From Acidobacteriota bacterium (GTDB lineage Bacteria; Acidobacteriota; Terriglobia; Acidiferrales; UBA7541), in NCBI GenBank assembly GCA_013289665.1, contig JABCZN010000017.1:1-64000 (forward strand): a stretch of 64,000 bases of DNA, in the 5' to 3' direction. Positions 32,059 to 40,145 of the stretch are shown in pieces. The first letter of the stretch is position 1, and every line of letters begins with the position of its first letter. A program made the translations under genes and the position numbers. The notes under the pieces were generated by a model, which saw only the letters and a program-made list of their open reading frames with translations, was not told where the DNA came from and made no database searches.

Positions 32059-33510
32059 TCAACGGACGTAATTTTTCTTCAGGTATTCCGCGGTGGCCTG
32101 CATCAAATCGCCATAATCGTCATGGAGCACCTCACGCACGGCCTGCTCGGTCGAAGTGCCCGTTGCGAGGCGGTCCAGAATCCGCTCCACATCCCCCATC
32201 CCCTGGGTCTGCACGATATATTCGATATTCGCCAGCGCCCACGCATACGCATAACTCGCCATCGGGCCCGGCAGCCGCATCCACGATCCTTCCAGTTGCC
32301 CCAGCGGCGCGGCTTGCCCCGCGGAATACACCTGCACCAGCACCGCGGCGCTTTCATCGCTGCGTTTTCCTTCCATCCACTGCGCCACGCCTTCCTGCAC
32401 CCACGTCGGCGCGCGCCCGTGCGTTTTCTGCTGAATAAAACTGTGCGTCAATTCATGCCGCAGAACTCGCGACAATTCCGGATCCACCCCGGTCAATCCC
32501 TGCACCGGCACTCGAATCCGTCCATCATTCAGCGCGCCCACCCAGCCAGGCGCTCGTGTGATATCCGCAAATCCTTCCTGGGTATATAAAACAACGCCAA
32601 TCGGATCGGGCGGCGAAAAATTCAATTCCGACTCGATCTGCTGGTAATGCCCTTCGAGCGTGTGGAGCACTTCGCGAGCCAGCGCAGGCTCGGCCGCGCC
32701 GTTGTACTTCAACTGGAAATGCGCGCTCTCGTTCTCCCGGTAATTTTCTTCCTCGTTCTTGTCGCGCAGCGCTCTCGCCAGCGCCGCCTGCACTTCCGAA
32801 TCCGGCCGCAGCGCCAGGGATTTTTTCCACTCCGCAACAGCCTGGTCCGGACGGTTCAAACCGTAGTACGTCCAGCCTTCCAGCTTGTAAACGTCGGGGT
32901 TGTTCGGCGCGTAGCGTTTCGCTCTTTCCAGATACTCGAGGGACTGCTTGAACTCGCTCCGCCGCAAATACACGTAAGCCAGATTCATCAGCATGGGGGG
33001 ATCCTCCGGCGCGTAAAACACCGCCGCACGCGCGTCGGAGAGCGCTCGCTCCAGGTCGCCCTTCACCAGTTCGAATTGCGAAGCGGCATGATGAGCCCGC
33101 GCCGCCGGGATTGCCCGTGCGCCCCCCGCGCCCGCCCCGCTTTCCAGGTCGTTGATGTAATTGCGGTCCACTGCGCCGTCGTGAACCGCATTCTTGTCGA
33201 TTTCAGAATCGCCAGCGGTTGCGGCCGGCTCCGGAGGCTCCAGGTTAAGGCCGGCTGCCGCAGCGGCCGGCGAACCCATCACCGGCATCAACCCGCCCTT
33301 TTCGATGTGATCCACAATCGATTTGGGCAAAGCCAACTCTCCGGCCGAAGTTTCATAGCGGATCTTATCGCCGTCTTCCACCACGTTGTAGGCGATGATC
33401 TTCCGCCCGTTCTTCAAGACAATCTTGTCCGCCCGCGCCGGGCCCGCAAGCAGCAGGACGAAAGCCAGCATGGCCAGTATTTTCGGAAATGGATGAACTG
33501 CACGGCGCAT
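32059..33510 (-). CDS. Exported TPR protein with peptidase MA-like domain
   Basis: The 483-residue protein has a signal peptide (cleaved near GPARA) and a short beta motif DKIVLKNGRKIIAY. TPR units lie at about 140-250. A C-terminal zinc-peptidase domain has HELTH (352-356) and the downstream Glu in WVQEGVAQWMEG, the gluzincin pattern of the peptidase MA-like family. It is probably periplasmic. A TAGAAT box ends 6 bases before the ATG. It is divergent from the M1-like peptidase 78 bp away. Confidence 0.8.
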   Translation of the reverse strand: MRRAVHPFPKILAMLAFVLLLAGPARADKIVLKNGRKIIAYNVVEDGDKIRYETSAGELALPKSIVDHIEKGGLMPVMGSPAAAAAGLNLEPPEPAATAGDSEIDKNAVHDGAVDRNYINDLESGAGAGGARAIPAARAHHAASQFELVKGDLERALSDARAAVFYAPEDPPMLMNLAYVYLRRSEFKQSLEYLERAKRYAPNNPDVYKLEGWTYYGLNRPDQAVAEWKKSLALRPDSEVQAALARALRDKNEEENYRENESAHFQLKYNGAAEPALAREVLHTLEGHYQQIESELNFSPPDPIGVVLYTQEGFADITRAPGWVGALNDGRIRVPVQGLTGVDPELSRVLRHELTHSFIQQKTHGRAPTWVQEGVAQWMEGKRSDESAAVLVQVYSAGQAAPLGQLEGSWMRLPGPMASYAYAWALANIEYIVQTQGMGDVERILDRLATGTSTEQAVREVLHDDYGDLMQATAEYLKKNYVR

Positions 33511-33516
33511 CCCTCC

Positions 33517-33522
33517 ATTCTA
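33517..33522 (-). promoter_or_regulatory. Candidate -10 box, leaderless start of the gene at 33510
   Basis: TAGAAT (minus) ends 6 bases before the ATG. GGAGGG fills that space but abuts the ATG, so it cannot act as a normal ribosome site. No -35 match at 17 bp. Confidence 0.4.
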
Positions 33523-33551
33523 GCCCCCTCGAGAAAGGTTCGCCGTCTGCC

Positions 33552-33581
33552 TTGTTCTCGCATGCCGAATGTGTCTACACT
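33552..33581 (+). promoter_or_regulatory. Candidate promoter of the M1-like peptidase (leaderless)
   Basis: TTGTTC (33552-33557), an 18-bp spacer and TACACT (33576-33581) lie 6 bases before the ATG at 33588. No Shine-Dalgarno is present. Confidence 0.45.
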
Positions 33582-33587
33582 CTTTTC

Positions 33588-36026
33588 ATGCAGCTTCGTC
33601 TCCTCCTGGTGGTTTTTGGGGTTCTTTTTCCTTCGGTTTCTAATGCAGCGGATTCTTCTCCGCGCGAACTTCTCACCGCCCTCAATGCCCTAGCCATCGA
33701 TTCCGAACACGTCTACACGGTTTCCACCAAGGACCGAGTGGAGCTCCGCAAAGCGGACACCGTGCTGGCCTTCCAGGACGGGAAGATCGCCTTCTTCCAG
33801 TCGTTCGAAGGCCGCGTCACCGGTTTCGTTTTTTCCGGCGTGGGCCACGTGGTGGCGTTGCCCCGCGACCCGGTGGAAAAACAGCAGGTAGCGCGTTTCC
33901 TCGGAGCGCCCGTTCTCGACGAGCAGTTTCTATCCGCCTACGTGCGTTTCACCGACAGCACGGAAGAAGAACTTTTGCACGAACTGCAGCGCGCGGGTCT
34001 GGCACCCGCCGTGGACGAACAGTTCGCCGCTCTCTGGGGGAACAGCCTCGATCGCCTGAATCCCTCTCATTCCCTGCGCATCCTCATCGAAAAATATTCC
34101 AATCCCCCCGCGCCCTTTTTCCACGCGGGAATCGATGGAGTCCTCACCGGCCCGCTGGACATTCTTCTCGACGGAATGCAGAACGACAATTTCAGCCTGG
34201 GCCAGCCTCGCACCGTCGGCAAAACCACTTACTACGACCTGTGGAGTTGCAACCGGATGCCCGGCTCGACTCCTTTCTCGATGAACATTGACGCCATCCG
34301 CTACCGCATTGACACCACCATTCATCCCGACAATTCGCTGGAGGCAAGCGCTTCGATCGAATTCCGTGCCGCCACCGGCTCGCAGCAGTTTCTGGGCGTC
34401 CAGCTTTCCCGCGCATTGAAAATATCAGCCGTCACCGGCGACGGCGGCGAAGCGCTCCCCTTTTTTCAAAACGAAGGCCTCACCCAGCAGGAAATTAATT
34501 CCCGCGGCCAGGACTCCCTGATCGTTTTTCTGCCCAAGCCACCGGCGCAGGGAGGCACGTTTACGCTGCATTTCCGCTACAGCGGCAACGTCATTGAAGA
34601 CGCGGGCAACAGCGTCCTCTTTGTCGGCGCAAGGGAAAGCTGGTATCCACACTACGGTGACACCGCCGAATTCGCCTTCTACGATCTGACGTTTCACTGG
34701 CCGAAGCGGCTTCGCCTGGTGGCCACCGGCACGAAATCCGCCGAACGCGAAGAAGGCGATTCGCGCGTAGCCACCTGGAAAACCGAAATTCCCGTGCCCG
34801 AGGCTGGTTTCAACCTGGGTGAGTACGCGAGCAGTTCGCTGTCTTCGGAAAATCGCACCATTGAGGTTTACGCGAACAGGCAGCTCGAGGAATTCTTGCG
34901 CGCTCGCTTGTCGGCAACCCCTCCACCAGAGGACGCTTCCCGGTACCCCTCCGCAATGAGACCCCAGTTGGGAAACGACATCCCGTCGCCGCCTCCCAGC
35001 CCCGCCGGTTTCCTCAAGCAGTTGGCGCGCGAAATCGATTCTTCGATCCGCTTCTACGAACTCTACTCCGGCCCTTTTCCTTTCCGGAATCTGGGCGTCT
35101 CGCAGATTCCCGGCGCGTTCGGCCAGGGATGGCCGGGGCTGCTCTATCTATCCACATTTTCTTACCTGACCGACGAAGCCCAGTATCGCGCCGGGCTGAA
35201 CACGACGGGCCGCGCATTCTTCACCGACGTCGTGCCGTTTCACGAAGTAGCCCATCAATGGTGGGGCAACGTGGTCGGCTGGTCGTCCTACGAAGATCAA
35301 TGGATTGACGAGGCGATTGCCGAATATCTCGCCCTCGAATTCGCGGATTCACAGAAGAATCAGGACCACCCGCTGAACACCTGGCTGGCTCATTACCGCA
35401 AGCGCCTCACCACCAAAATGGAGGGCGAAGACCGCGTTCCCGCGGACATCGGTCCTGTCATCGCCGGCCGGCGGCTGATTTCCTCGCGCTCGCCCGACGC
35501 CTACAGCGTGGTCGTCTATGCGAAAGGCGCCTGGATCATGCACATGCTGCGCGAGATGCTCCGGCAACCGGGCGCCGCCAGCGGAAAAGATCCCGATGCG
35601 CGCTTCATTGCCCTGTTGCACACGCTGGTTTCAAAATACGCGCGAAAGGCGCTGACCACCGCGGACCTGCAGCGCGAAGTCGAGGCCGTCATGACTCCCC
35701 GGATGGCTTTAGAAGGCGGGCATTCCATGGAGTGGTTTTTCGACGAGTATGTCCGCGGAACGGGCATCCCGCACTATAAAGTGCAGTTCACATCGCACAG
35801 CAGCGAAAAAGGTTTCCAGATTCGCGGCAAGCTGCTGCAGGAAGGCGTACCACGCTCGTTCATCGCGCCGGTGCCTATTTACGCCACCGCCGTCCCGGGA
35901 CGCACGATTTTCCTCGGCACGGTTATCGCCACGGGCGACGAAACCAATTTCACATTCACTTCCGCCGTTCAGCCGCACAAGCTGCTGATCGACCCCCACA
36001 TGACATTGCTTTGCATCCCGGAGTGA
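33588..36026 (+). CDS. Exported M1 family metallopeptidase
   Basis: The 812-residue protein starts MQLRLLLVVFGVL with a signal peptide ending near SNAA. The first 200 residues form a domain I do not recognise. M1-like beta domains come next, with HEVAH (552-556) in PFHEVAHQWWGN and the third zinc ligand in DEAIAEYLALEF. The usual exopeptidase GAMEN motif is not obvious; GAFGQGW occupies that place, so specificity may differ from aminopeptidase N. The C-terminal part has a beta domain instead of the long helical one. Probably periplasmic or outer membrane. Confidence 0.85.
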   Translation: MQLRLLLVVFGVLFPSVSNAADSSPRELLTALNALAIDSEHVYTVSTKDRVELRKADTVLAFQDGKIAFFQSFEGRVTGFVFSGVGHVVALPRDPVEKQQVARFLGAPVLDEQFLSAYVRFTDSTEEELLHELQRAGLAPAVDEQFAALWGNSLDRLNPSHSLRILIEKYSNPPAPFFHAGIDGVLTGPLDILLDGMQNDNFSLGQPRTVGKTTYYDLWSCNRMPGSTPFSMNIDAIRYRIDTTIHPDNSLEASASIEFRAATGSQQFLGVQLSRALKISAVTGDGGEALPFFQNEGLTQQEINSRGQDSLIVFLPKPPAQGGTFTLHFRYSGNVIEDAGNSVLFVGARESWYPHYGDTAEFAFYDLTFHWPKRLRLVATGTKSAEREEGDSRVATWKTEIPVPEAGFNLGEYASSSLSSENRTIEVYANRQLEEFLRARLSATPPPEDASRYPSAMRPQLGNDIPSPPPSPAGFLKQLAREIDSSIRFYELYSGPFPFRNLGVSQIPGAFGQGWPGLLYLSTFSYLTDEAQYRAGLNTTGRAFFTDVVPFHEVAHQWWGNVVGWSSYEDQWIDEAIAEYLALEFADSQKNQDHPLNTWLAHYRKRLTTKMEGEDRVPADIGPVIAGRRLISSRSPDAYSVVVYAKGAWIMHMLREMLRQPGAASGKDPDARFIALLHTLVSKYARKALTTADLQREVEAVMTPRMALEGGHSMEWFFDEYVRGTGIPHYKVQFTSHSSEKGFQIRGKLLQEGVPRSFIAPVPIYATAVPGRTIFLGTVIATGDETNFTFTSAVQPHKLLIDPHMTLLCIPE

Positions 36027-36056
36027 CGCCGGATTTTTCGTTATTTCTTTGCTTCG

Positions 36057-36950
36057 TTACCTCTTTTTTTCTTTCATCCACTCTTCTCTGAGCGGGCTCT
36101 TCGGATTCGGCTCCGCCCTGCCCAGGTGCCCCAGCACGTAAGGAGACCCTTCAGGATCCAGCGGCTGTCCCGACAGCAACCCGGCCTGCGCCAGATCGCT
36201 GATCCGCGTGGCGCGCTGTTTTGTTTTCCGTTCGTAGGCGTCCGCAATCTGGTTCAGCGCGCGCAGCTCCATTTCCATTTTCACCAGCCGGAGATGGTCT
36301 TCCGCGTTCTTGCGCACGTCTTTGTTTGTCGCCGTCTGGTAAAGGTCCATCCACAACGCGAAGGAAGTCTCCAGGGATTCACCCTCAGCCGCGATTTTTG
36401 CCGCCATGATTTTCATGAAAGCCGGAGTGCCCGGCAGCCTGCCGCCGGCTTCAAACGCCTGCGAGGCCTTCAGGTAGTCCTTTTTGTCGAAGTAATAGAC
36501 GTTCCCGAGATCCTGGTAGAACCTCCAATGCTCCGGATTGGCTTTGATGCCGCGCTCCAAAAGCATGACGGCCTGATCCGGTTCGCCCGCACCTCGCGGC
36601 GGAGCATCGCTCAAAAACGTGGCTCCGAAATGGTAGGCGACGATCAGATTGGGGTCCAAGGTGGTCGCAATATCAAGGATTGGCCAGAGTTGATCCAGAT
36701 TCTGCTCGTGCGCTTGGTGTTTGCCCCCGAAATACTGCACCGCGCGCGTCCAGTAAATCGCGCCCATTAACGGAGCGTATTCCAGGCTCAACCGTTTCAT
36801 CACCGCCGGGGAACGCAGCGCGAGTTCATCGTTCTCCATTTGCAGGGTCGTTCGTTCCGTGTCCACTTTTTCCTGGAGCTTCCAAACGCCCACGAATCCG
36901 GCCAGCAGTGCCGCGCCCAATATCGTTCCGTGAATCGCCCGGTGGTTCAT
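36057..36950 (-). CDS. Membrane-anchored TPR-like protein of an ABC exporter operon
   Basis: The 297-residue protein begins MNHRAIHGTILGAAL with an N-terminal membrane anchor (about 7-24). TPR-like helices follow (VAYHFGATFLSDAPPRG, WRFYQDLGNVYYF, LKASQAFEAG). It overlaps the permease gene by 4 bp and is the third gene of the operon. Its role is probably scaffolding or assembly with the transporter. The longer frame to 37355 lies over the permease and is rejected. Confidence 0.75.
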   Translation of the reverse strand: MNHRAIHGTILGAALLAGFVGVWKLQEKVDTERTTLQMENDELALRSPAVMKRLSLEYAPLMGAIYWTRAVQYFGGKHQAHEQNLDQLWPILDIATTLDPNLIVAYHFGATFLSDAPPRGAGEPDQAVMLLERGIKANPEHWRFYQDLGNVYYFDKKDYLKASQAFEAGGRLPGTPAFMKIMAAKIAAEGESLETSFALWMDLYQTATNKDVRKNAEDHLRLVKMEMELRALNQIADAYERKTKQRATRISDLAQAGLLSGQPLDPEGSPYVLGHLGRAEPNPKSPLREEWMKEKKR

Positions 36951-37723
36951 TTCAGATTGCGCCGCGAAAACACGACGGCCGCTCCCATCAACACGATCGC
37001 GATGTACAGGATTGCATAGAGCGTCGCTTGCCAGGCAATCGCTGCGGATACGCCCCGCCCGTGGACCACGGCGCCCATCACGTTGAAATTCTCGAAATTC
37101 GGCAGCAGGTAGGAAATACCGCGCATTAGCCGCAGCGTTCCCGGATCGAGTTCCACCCCGTGTACGGTTCGCAAGTCGCCGGCCAGCAATCCCGCCACGT
37201 ACATTCCGGCCGTGAACAAAATGGCCAGGAAAGGCGTGGTAAAACAGGAAAACAGCAGCGCCAGCGCCACGATCAGCGCGAGTTTCAGCAGAATCAGGTA
37301 CACCGCAACCAGGACGTAGGTGTCGCTCTTCAGCAATGCATGATTCACGCTCCACAAGGCAATGTACAAGCCCGCGGCCATCGCAGCCGTGTTCACCGTC
37401 AGCGTCATCACCAGGCCGAAAAATTTGCCCAACAAGAATTCCCAGCGCTTCACCGGCTTGGCCAGCAGGGCGTACAGCGTGCGCTTGTCCATCTCCCTTG
37501 AAACCAGGGCAACGCCCAGAAATATCGCGATGAAAATGCCGATCACGGAAATCGCGGTGAGCCCCAGGCTCACAATCACGTCCCGTTCGATGCCGATGGA
37601 GATCTGCCCCACCAGGATGGCCGCGCCCATCATCAGCAGCGCGAAGAAAACCAGGTTATAAAGCACCCGGTCGCGCACCGCTTCCCGGAATGTGTTCGCC
37701 GCCACGGTTTGCACGTTCCTCAT
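36947..37723 (-). CDS. ABC-2 type transporter permease
   Basis: The 258-residue protein has six predicted membrane helices and the ABC-2 family pattern, including EMDKRTLYALLAKPVKRWEF between helices 2 and 3. It overlaps the ATPase gene by 4 bp. With the ATPase it forms a Nat/Gld-like exporter; the substrate is unknown. Confidence 0.9.
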   Translation of the reverse strand: MRNVQTVAANTFREAVRDRVLYNLVFFALLMMGAAILVGQISIGIERDVIVSLGLTAISVIGIFIAIFLGVALVSREMDKRTLYALLAKPVKRWEFLLGKFFGLVMTLTVNTAAMAAGLYIALWSVNHALLKSDTYVLVAVYLILLKLALIVALALLFSCFTTPFLAILFTAGMYVAGLLAGDLRTVHGVELDPGTLRLMRGISYLLPNFENFNVMGAVVHGRGVSAAIAWQATLYAILYIAIVLMGAAVVFSRRNLK

Positions 37724-38676
37724 TTCCCGCTTACCTCCACGGCGCTCGCCTGCGCCCGGTCCGCTTCCACCAGGTGCATGAAATATTCTTCCAGCGTCGG
37801 CTTGATCTGGGTGACCAACAGAATCCGTGCGCTCGCCGCCTTCAACGCATCCAGCGCCTCATAGAGCTCCGTCTCCGGCAACTGCGCGCGATACCTTTCG
37901 CCGGTGCGGGTGGCTTTTGTCAGCAACGGCAAATTCCCCGGTACGCCGGAAAGCTCGAACAGGATTTCCATCCCCTGCGCCTTCATGTCCAGCAGTTCGC
38001 CAGGGGCGCCCATGCCGCGCAACTTTCCGCCTACGATCACGCCCACGCGGTCGCAAAGCATCTCCGCGTCAGAAAGTACATGCGTGGAGAAAAGCACTGT
38101 GCGGCCTTCGCGTTTCAGTTCCAGAATGATGTCGCGCACCTCGCGCCGCCCCAGCGGGTCCAGCCCAGACATCGGCTCATCCAGCACCACCACTTGCGGG
38201 TCGTGAAGAATCGCCTGCGCCAGCCCGACGCGCTGCAACATGCCCTTTGAATATTTTCGCAGCTGAATCTTTTTCGCGGTGTCCAGACCCACCTTTTTCA
38301 GCATCACCGCGACGCGGGCGCTCCGGTCGTTGGCCGTCAATCCGTGAAATCGCGCGAAGTAGTCGAGCATTTCGTGCGCCGTAAGGTAGTCGTAGAAATA
38401 AGGCTGCTCCGGCAAATACCCGATCGAGCCATGCATCGAGACGTCGTCGATGGACTTCCCCAAAATCCGTGCGGTACCGGCGCTCGGAAAGATCAGTCTC
38501 ATCAGTAACTTGATGGTCGTGGATTTGCCCGCCCCGTTCGGGCCGAGGAAGCCGAACACTTCGCCATCCTCAACGCGCATGGTCAGGCCTTCCAGCGACA
38601 TTTTCTTTTTCAGGTTAAGGAACCCGTACGGGTATTCCTTCGAAAGATTCTCGATCTCAATCGCGCCTTGGGTCAT
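37720..38676 (-). CDS. ABC transporter ATP-binding protein
   Basis: The 318-residue ATPase has Walker A (GPNGAGKST), Q-loop (GYLPEQPYFYDYLT), signature (YSKGMLQRVGLAQAI), Walker B (VVVLDEPMSGLDPLG) and the His switch (STHVLSD). A C-terminal extension of about 90 residues is common in exporters of this group. The ATG at 38676 is preferred over the one at 38682 because a -10 box ends 6 bases before it. It heads the exporter operon. Confidence 0.93.
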   Translation of the reverse strand: MTQGAIEIENLSKEYPYGFLNLKKKMSLEGLTMRVEDGEVFGFLGPNGAGKSTTIKLLMRLIFPSAGTARILGKSIDDVSMHGSIGYLPEQPYFYDYLTAHEMLDYFARFHGLTANDRSARVAVMLKKVGLDTAKKIQLRKYSKGMLQRVGLAQAILHDPQVVVLDEPMSGLDPLGRREVRDIILELKREGRTVLFSTHVLSDAEMLCDRVGVIVGGKLRGMGAPGELLDMKAQGMEILFELSGVPGNLPLLTKATRTGERYRAQLPETELYEALDALKAASARILLVTQIKPTLEEYFMHLVEADRAQASAVEVSGK

Positions 38677-38682
38677 ACCCAT

Positions 38683-38711
38683 ATTCTTAGAAAGCCGCCG
38701 CGCATCGTCAA
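38683..38711 (-). promoter_or_regulatory. Candidate promoter of the ABC exporter operon (leaderless)
   Basis: TTGACG (38706-38711) and AAGAAT (38683-38688) are 17 bp apart on the minus strand. The -10 box ends 6 bases before the ATG at 38676. Confidence 0.5.
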
Positions 38712-38747
38712 CCGGCGCTGCTGGAAGGTGTTCGCAGCCAGTAACCC

Positions 38748-38783
38748 CAAAACAAAAAGGGCGCCCGCCTGACAGGAGCGCCC
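38748..38783 (-). terminator. Terminator of the radical SAM gene
   Basis: On the minus strand, a stem GGGCGC/GCGCCC (38778-38783 with 38759-38764) is followed by TTTTTGTTTT. This is a good factor-independent terminator 65 bp after the radical SAM stop. Confidence 0.8.
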
Positions 38784-38848
38784 GATGAAGATTCTCATTC
38801 CGATTCCGTCTCTCTGTTCCCTGTGCTCTCGCTGGTGAAATCCCCCGT

Positions 38849-39904
38849 TTACTTCGCGATCTGCACCAGGTCGCTCTTCGCGGCCGGCGCCATCGGTGTC
38901 GGTTCGAGGTTCTGCGGCGATCGCCAGTTATCCAGGATTCCCACCTGTTGCACGCAGCTTACCGTACAGCGCGGCGCACATCCCTTGTGCGTGGAGTATT
39001 CCCGGTGACGCCTTTCCACCGTGTACTCCGCCAGCGGTATCCCCGGATAGCCGCGCTGCTGCGAACACCAGTGCACCAGGCCGTCTTCGCAGATATACAG
39101 GTAGCGCGAGCCGGCGCGACACTTCCAGTCATGCTCGAGGCCCTTGGCCACATTGTGCTGAAACTGGTTGAAGCGCGAGTACGAGCGCTTCCCCAGGGTC
39201 ATAATCTCTTCAAAAATGCCCTGGTCGTGCTCCGCCAGCGGCTTCAATTGCCCGTCGTGGTCGTGGATGATTCCGACCGTGCTGGTAAATCCCAGTTCCA
39301 GCGCGCGGTGGGCGATCCTCAGCGCGTCCTCTGAATTCTTCACGCCGCTGCCCAGCACCGAATTGATGTTCACCTGGAATTCCGCCCATTCCGACAACAT
39401 TTCCAGCCGCCCGTCCAGCGTCTTCAGGCTTTTCTTCGACACCTCGTCCGGGGTTGCGTTATCAATGCTGATCTGCAGGTGCTCCAGCCCCGCGTCGTTC
39501 AGCCGCTCGATCCGCTCCTTGTTCAGGAAAAATCCGTTGGTGATCAGGCCGGCGATCATCCCATGCTCCCGGATATGCCGGATAATCTCGTCCAGATCGG
39601 GGTGCATCAGGGGCTCGCCGCCGCTAATGGTGATCACCGACGTCCCCATGCCCGCGAGCGTATCCAGCCGCCGCTTCATCTCCTCGAGCGGCACCGGCTT
39701 CGAGACATCGTCATACTCGTTGCAGTACCCGCAGTCCAGGTTGCAGCGCCGCATCGGGATGATGTGCACGAGCACCGGGTGTTTCGTCGACACCAGCGCC
39801 TTCGCAATCATCCGCAGCTCGCGCAGCCGGGTACGGTAAAACCGCAGCCGCCGCTTGCGCCGCGTTGCAGCCGACGCTTTCCCTTTTTGCCGAACCTGGC
39901 CCAT
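38849..39904 (-). CDS. Radical SAM protein of unknown substrate
   Basis: The 351-residue protein has the iron-sulfur motif C54-x3-C58-x2-C61 in RRCNLDCGYC, then SGGEPLMHPD and QISIDN of the TIM barrel. The C-terminal part has further Cys clusters (CRAG, CSQQ, CAPRCTVSC), as in SPASM/twitch proteins that bind extra clusters. The basic N terminus (MGQVRQKGK) starts at 39904, 26 bp after a TATAAT box; the frame further upstream is random. It stands alone, so no peptide or cofactor substrate can be named from context. Confidence 0.85.
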   Translation of the reverse strand: MGQVRQKGKASAATRRKRRLRFYRTRLRELRMIAKALVSTKHPVLVHIIPMRRCNLDCGYCNEYDDVSKPVPLEEMKRRLDTLAGMGTSVITISGGEPLMHPDLDEIIRHIREHGMIAGLITNGFFLNKERIERLNDAGLEHLQISIDNATPDEVSKKSLKTLDGRLEMLSEWAEFQVNINSVLGSGVKNSEDALRIAHRALELGFTSTVGIIHDHDGQLKPLAEHDQGIFEEIMTLGKRSYSRFNQFQHNVAKGLEHDWKCRAGSRYLYICEDGLVHWCSQQRGYPGIPLAEYTVERRHREYSTHKGCAPRCTVSCVQQVGILDNWRSPQNLEPTPMAPAAKSDLVQIAK

Positions 39905-39929
39905 TTTCTGCTGATTTCCCCTGACTCTA

Positions 39930-39935
39930 ATTATA
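39930..39935 (-). promoter_or_regulatory. Candidate -10 box of the radical SAM gene
   Basis: TATAAT on the minus strand, preceded by TG, lies 26 bp before the ATG. No good -35 was found. Confidence 0.45.
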
Positions 39936-40058
39936 CATGATGCCCACTTTTCGCCTGGCAGAGGAATCCTCTCTTGTCCGCGACAGGTCAACCTGGGCAG
40001 CAGCGCTTCAAGCCGGGCGAATCGGTCCGCGGCGGCGAACTCCACCGGGAACAAAGCG

Positions 40059-40094
40059 AAGCAGCCGGAAACTTTTCCGCGTTTCCGGCTGCTT
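40059..40094 (-). terminator. Terminator of the kelch lipoprotein gene
   Basis: A perfect 14-bp stem, AAGCAGCCGGAAAC with GTTTCCGGCTGCTT, encloses an 8-base loop, 50 bp after the stop codon. A short T-rich tail follows on both strands. Confidence 0.7.
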
Positions 40095-40145
40095 TTCCTA
40101 TGATTCTATGGCCTGACTCTCTATCGCCTTCTGAGACCCATTTCC

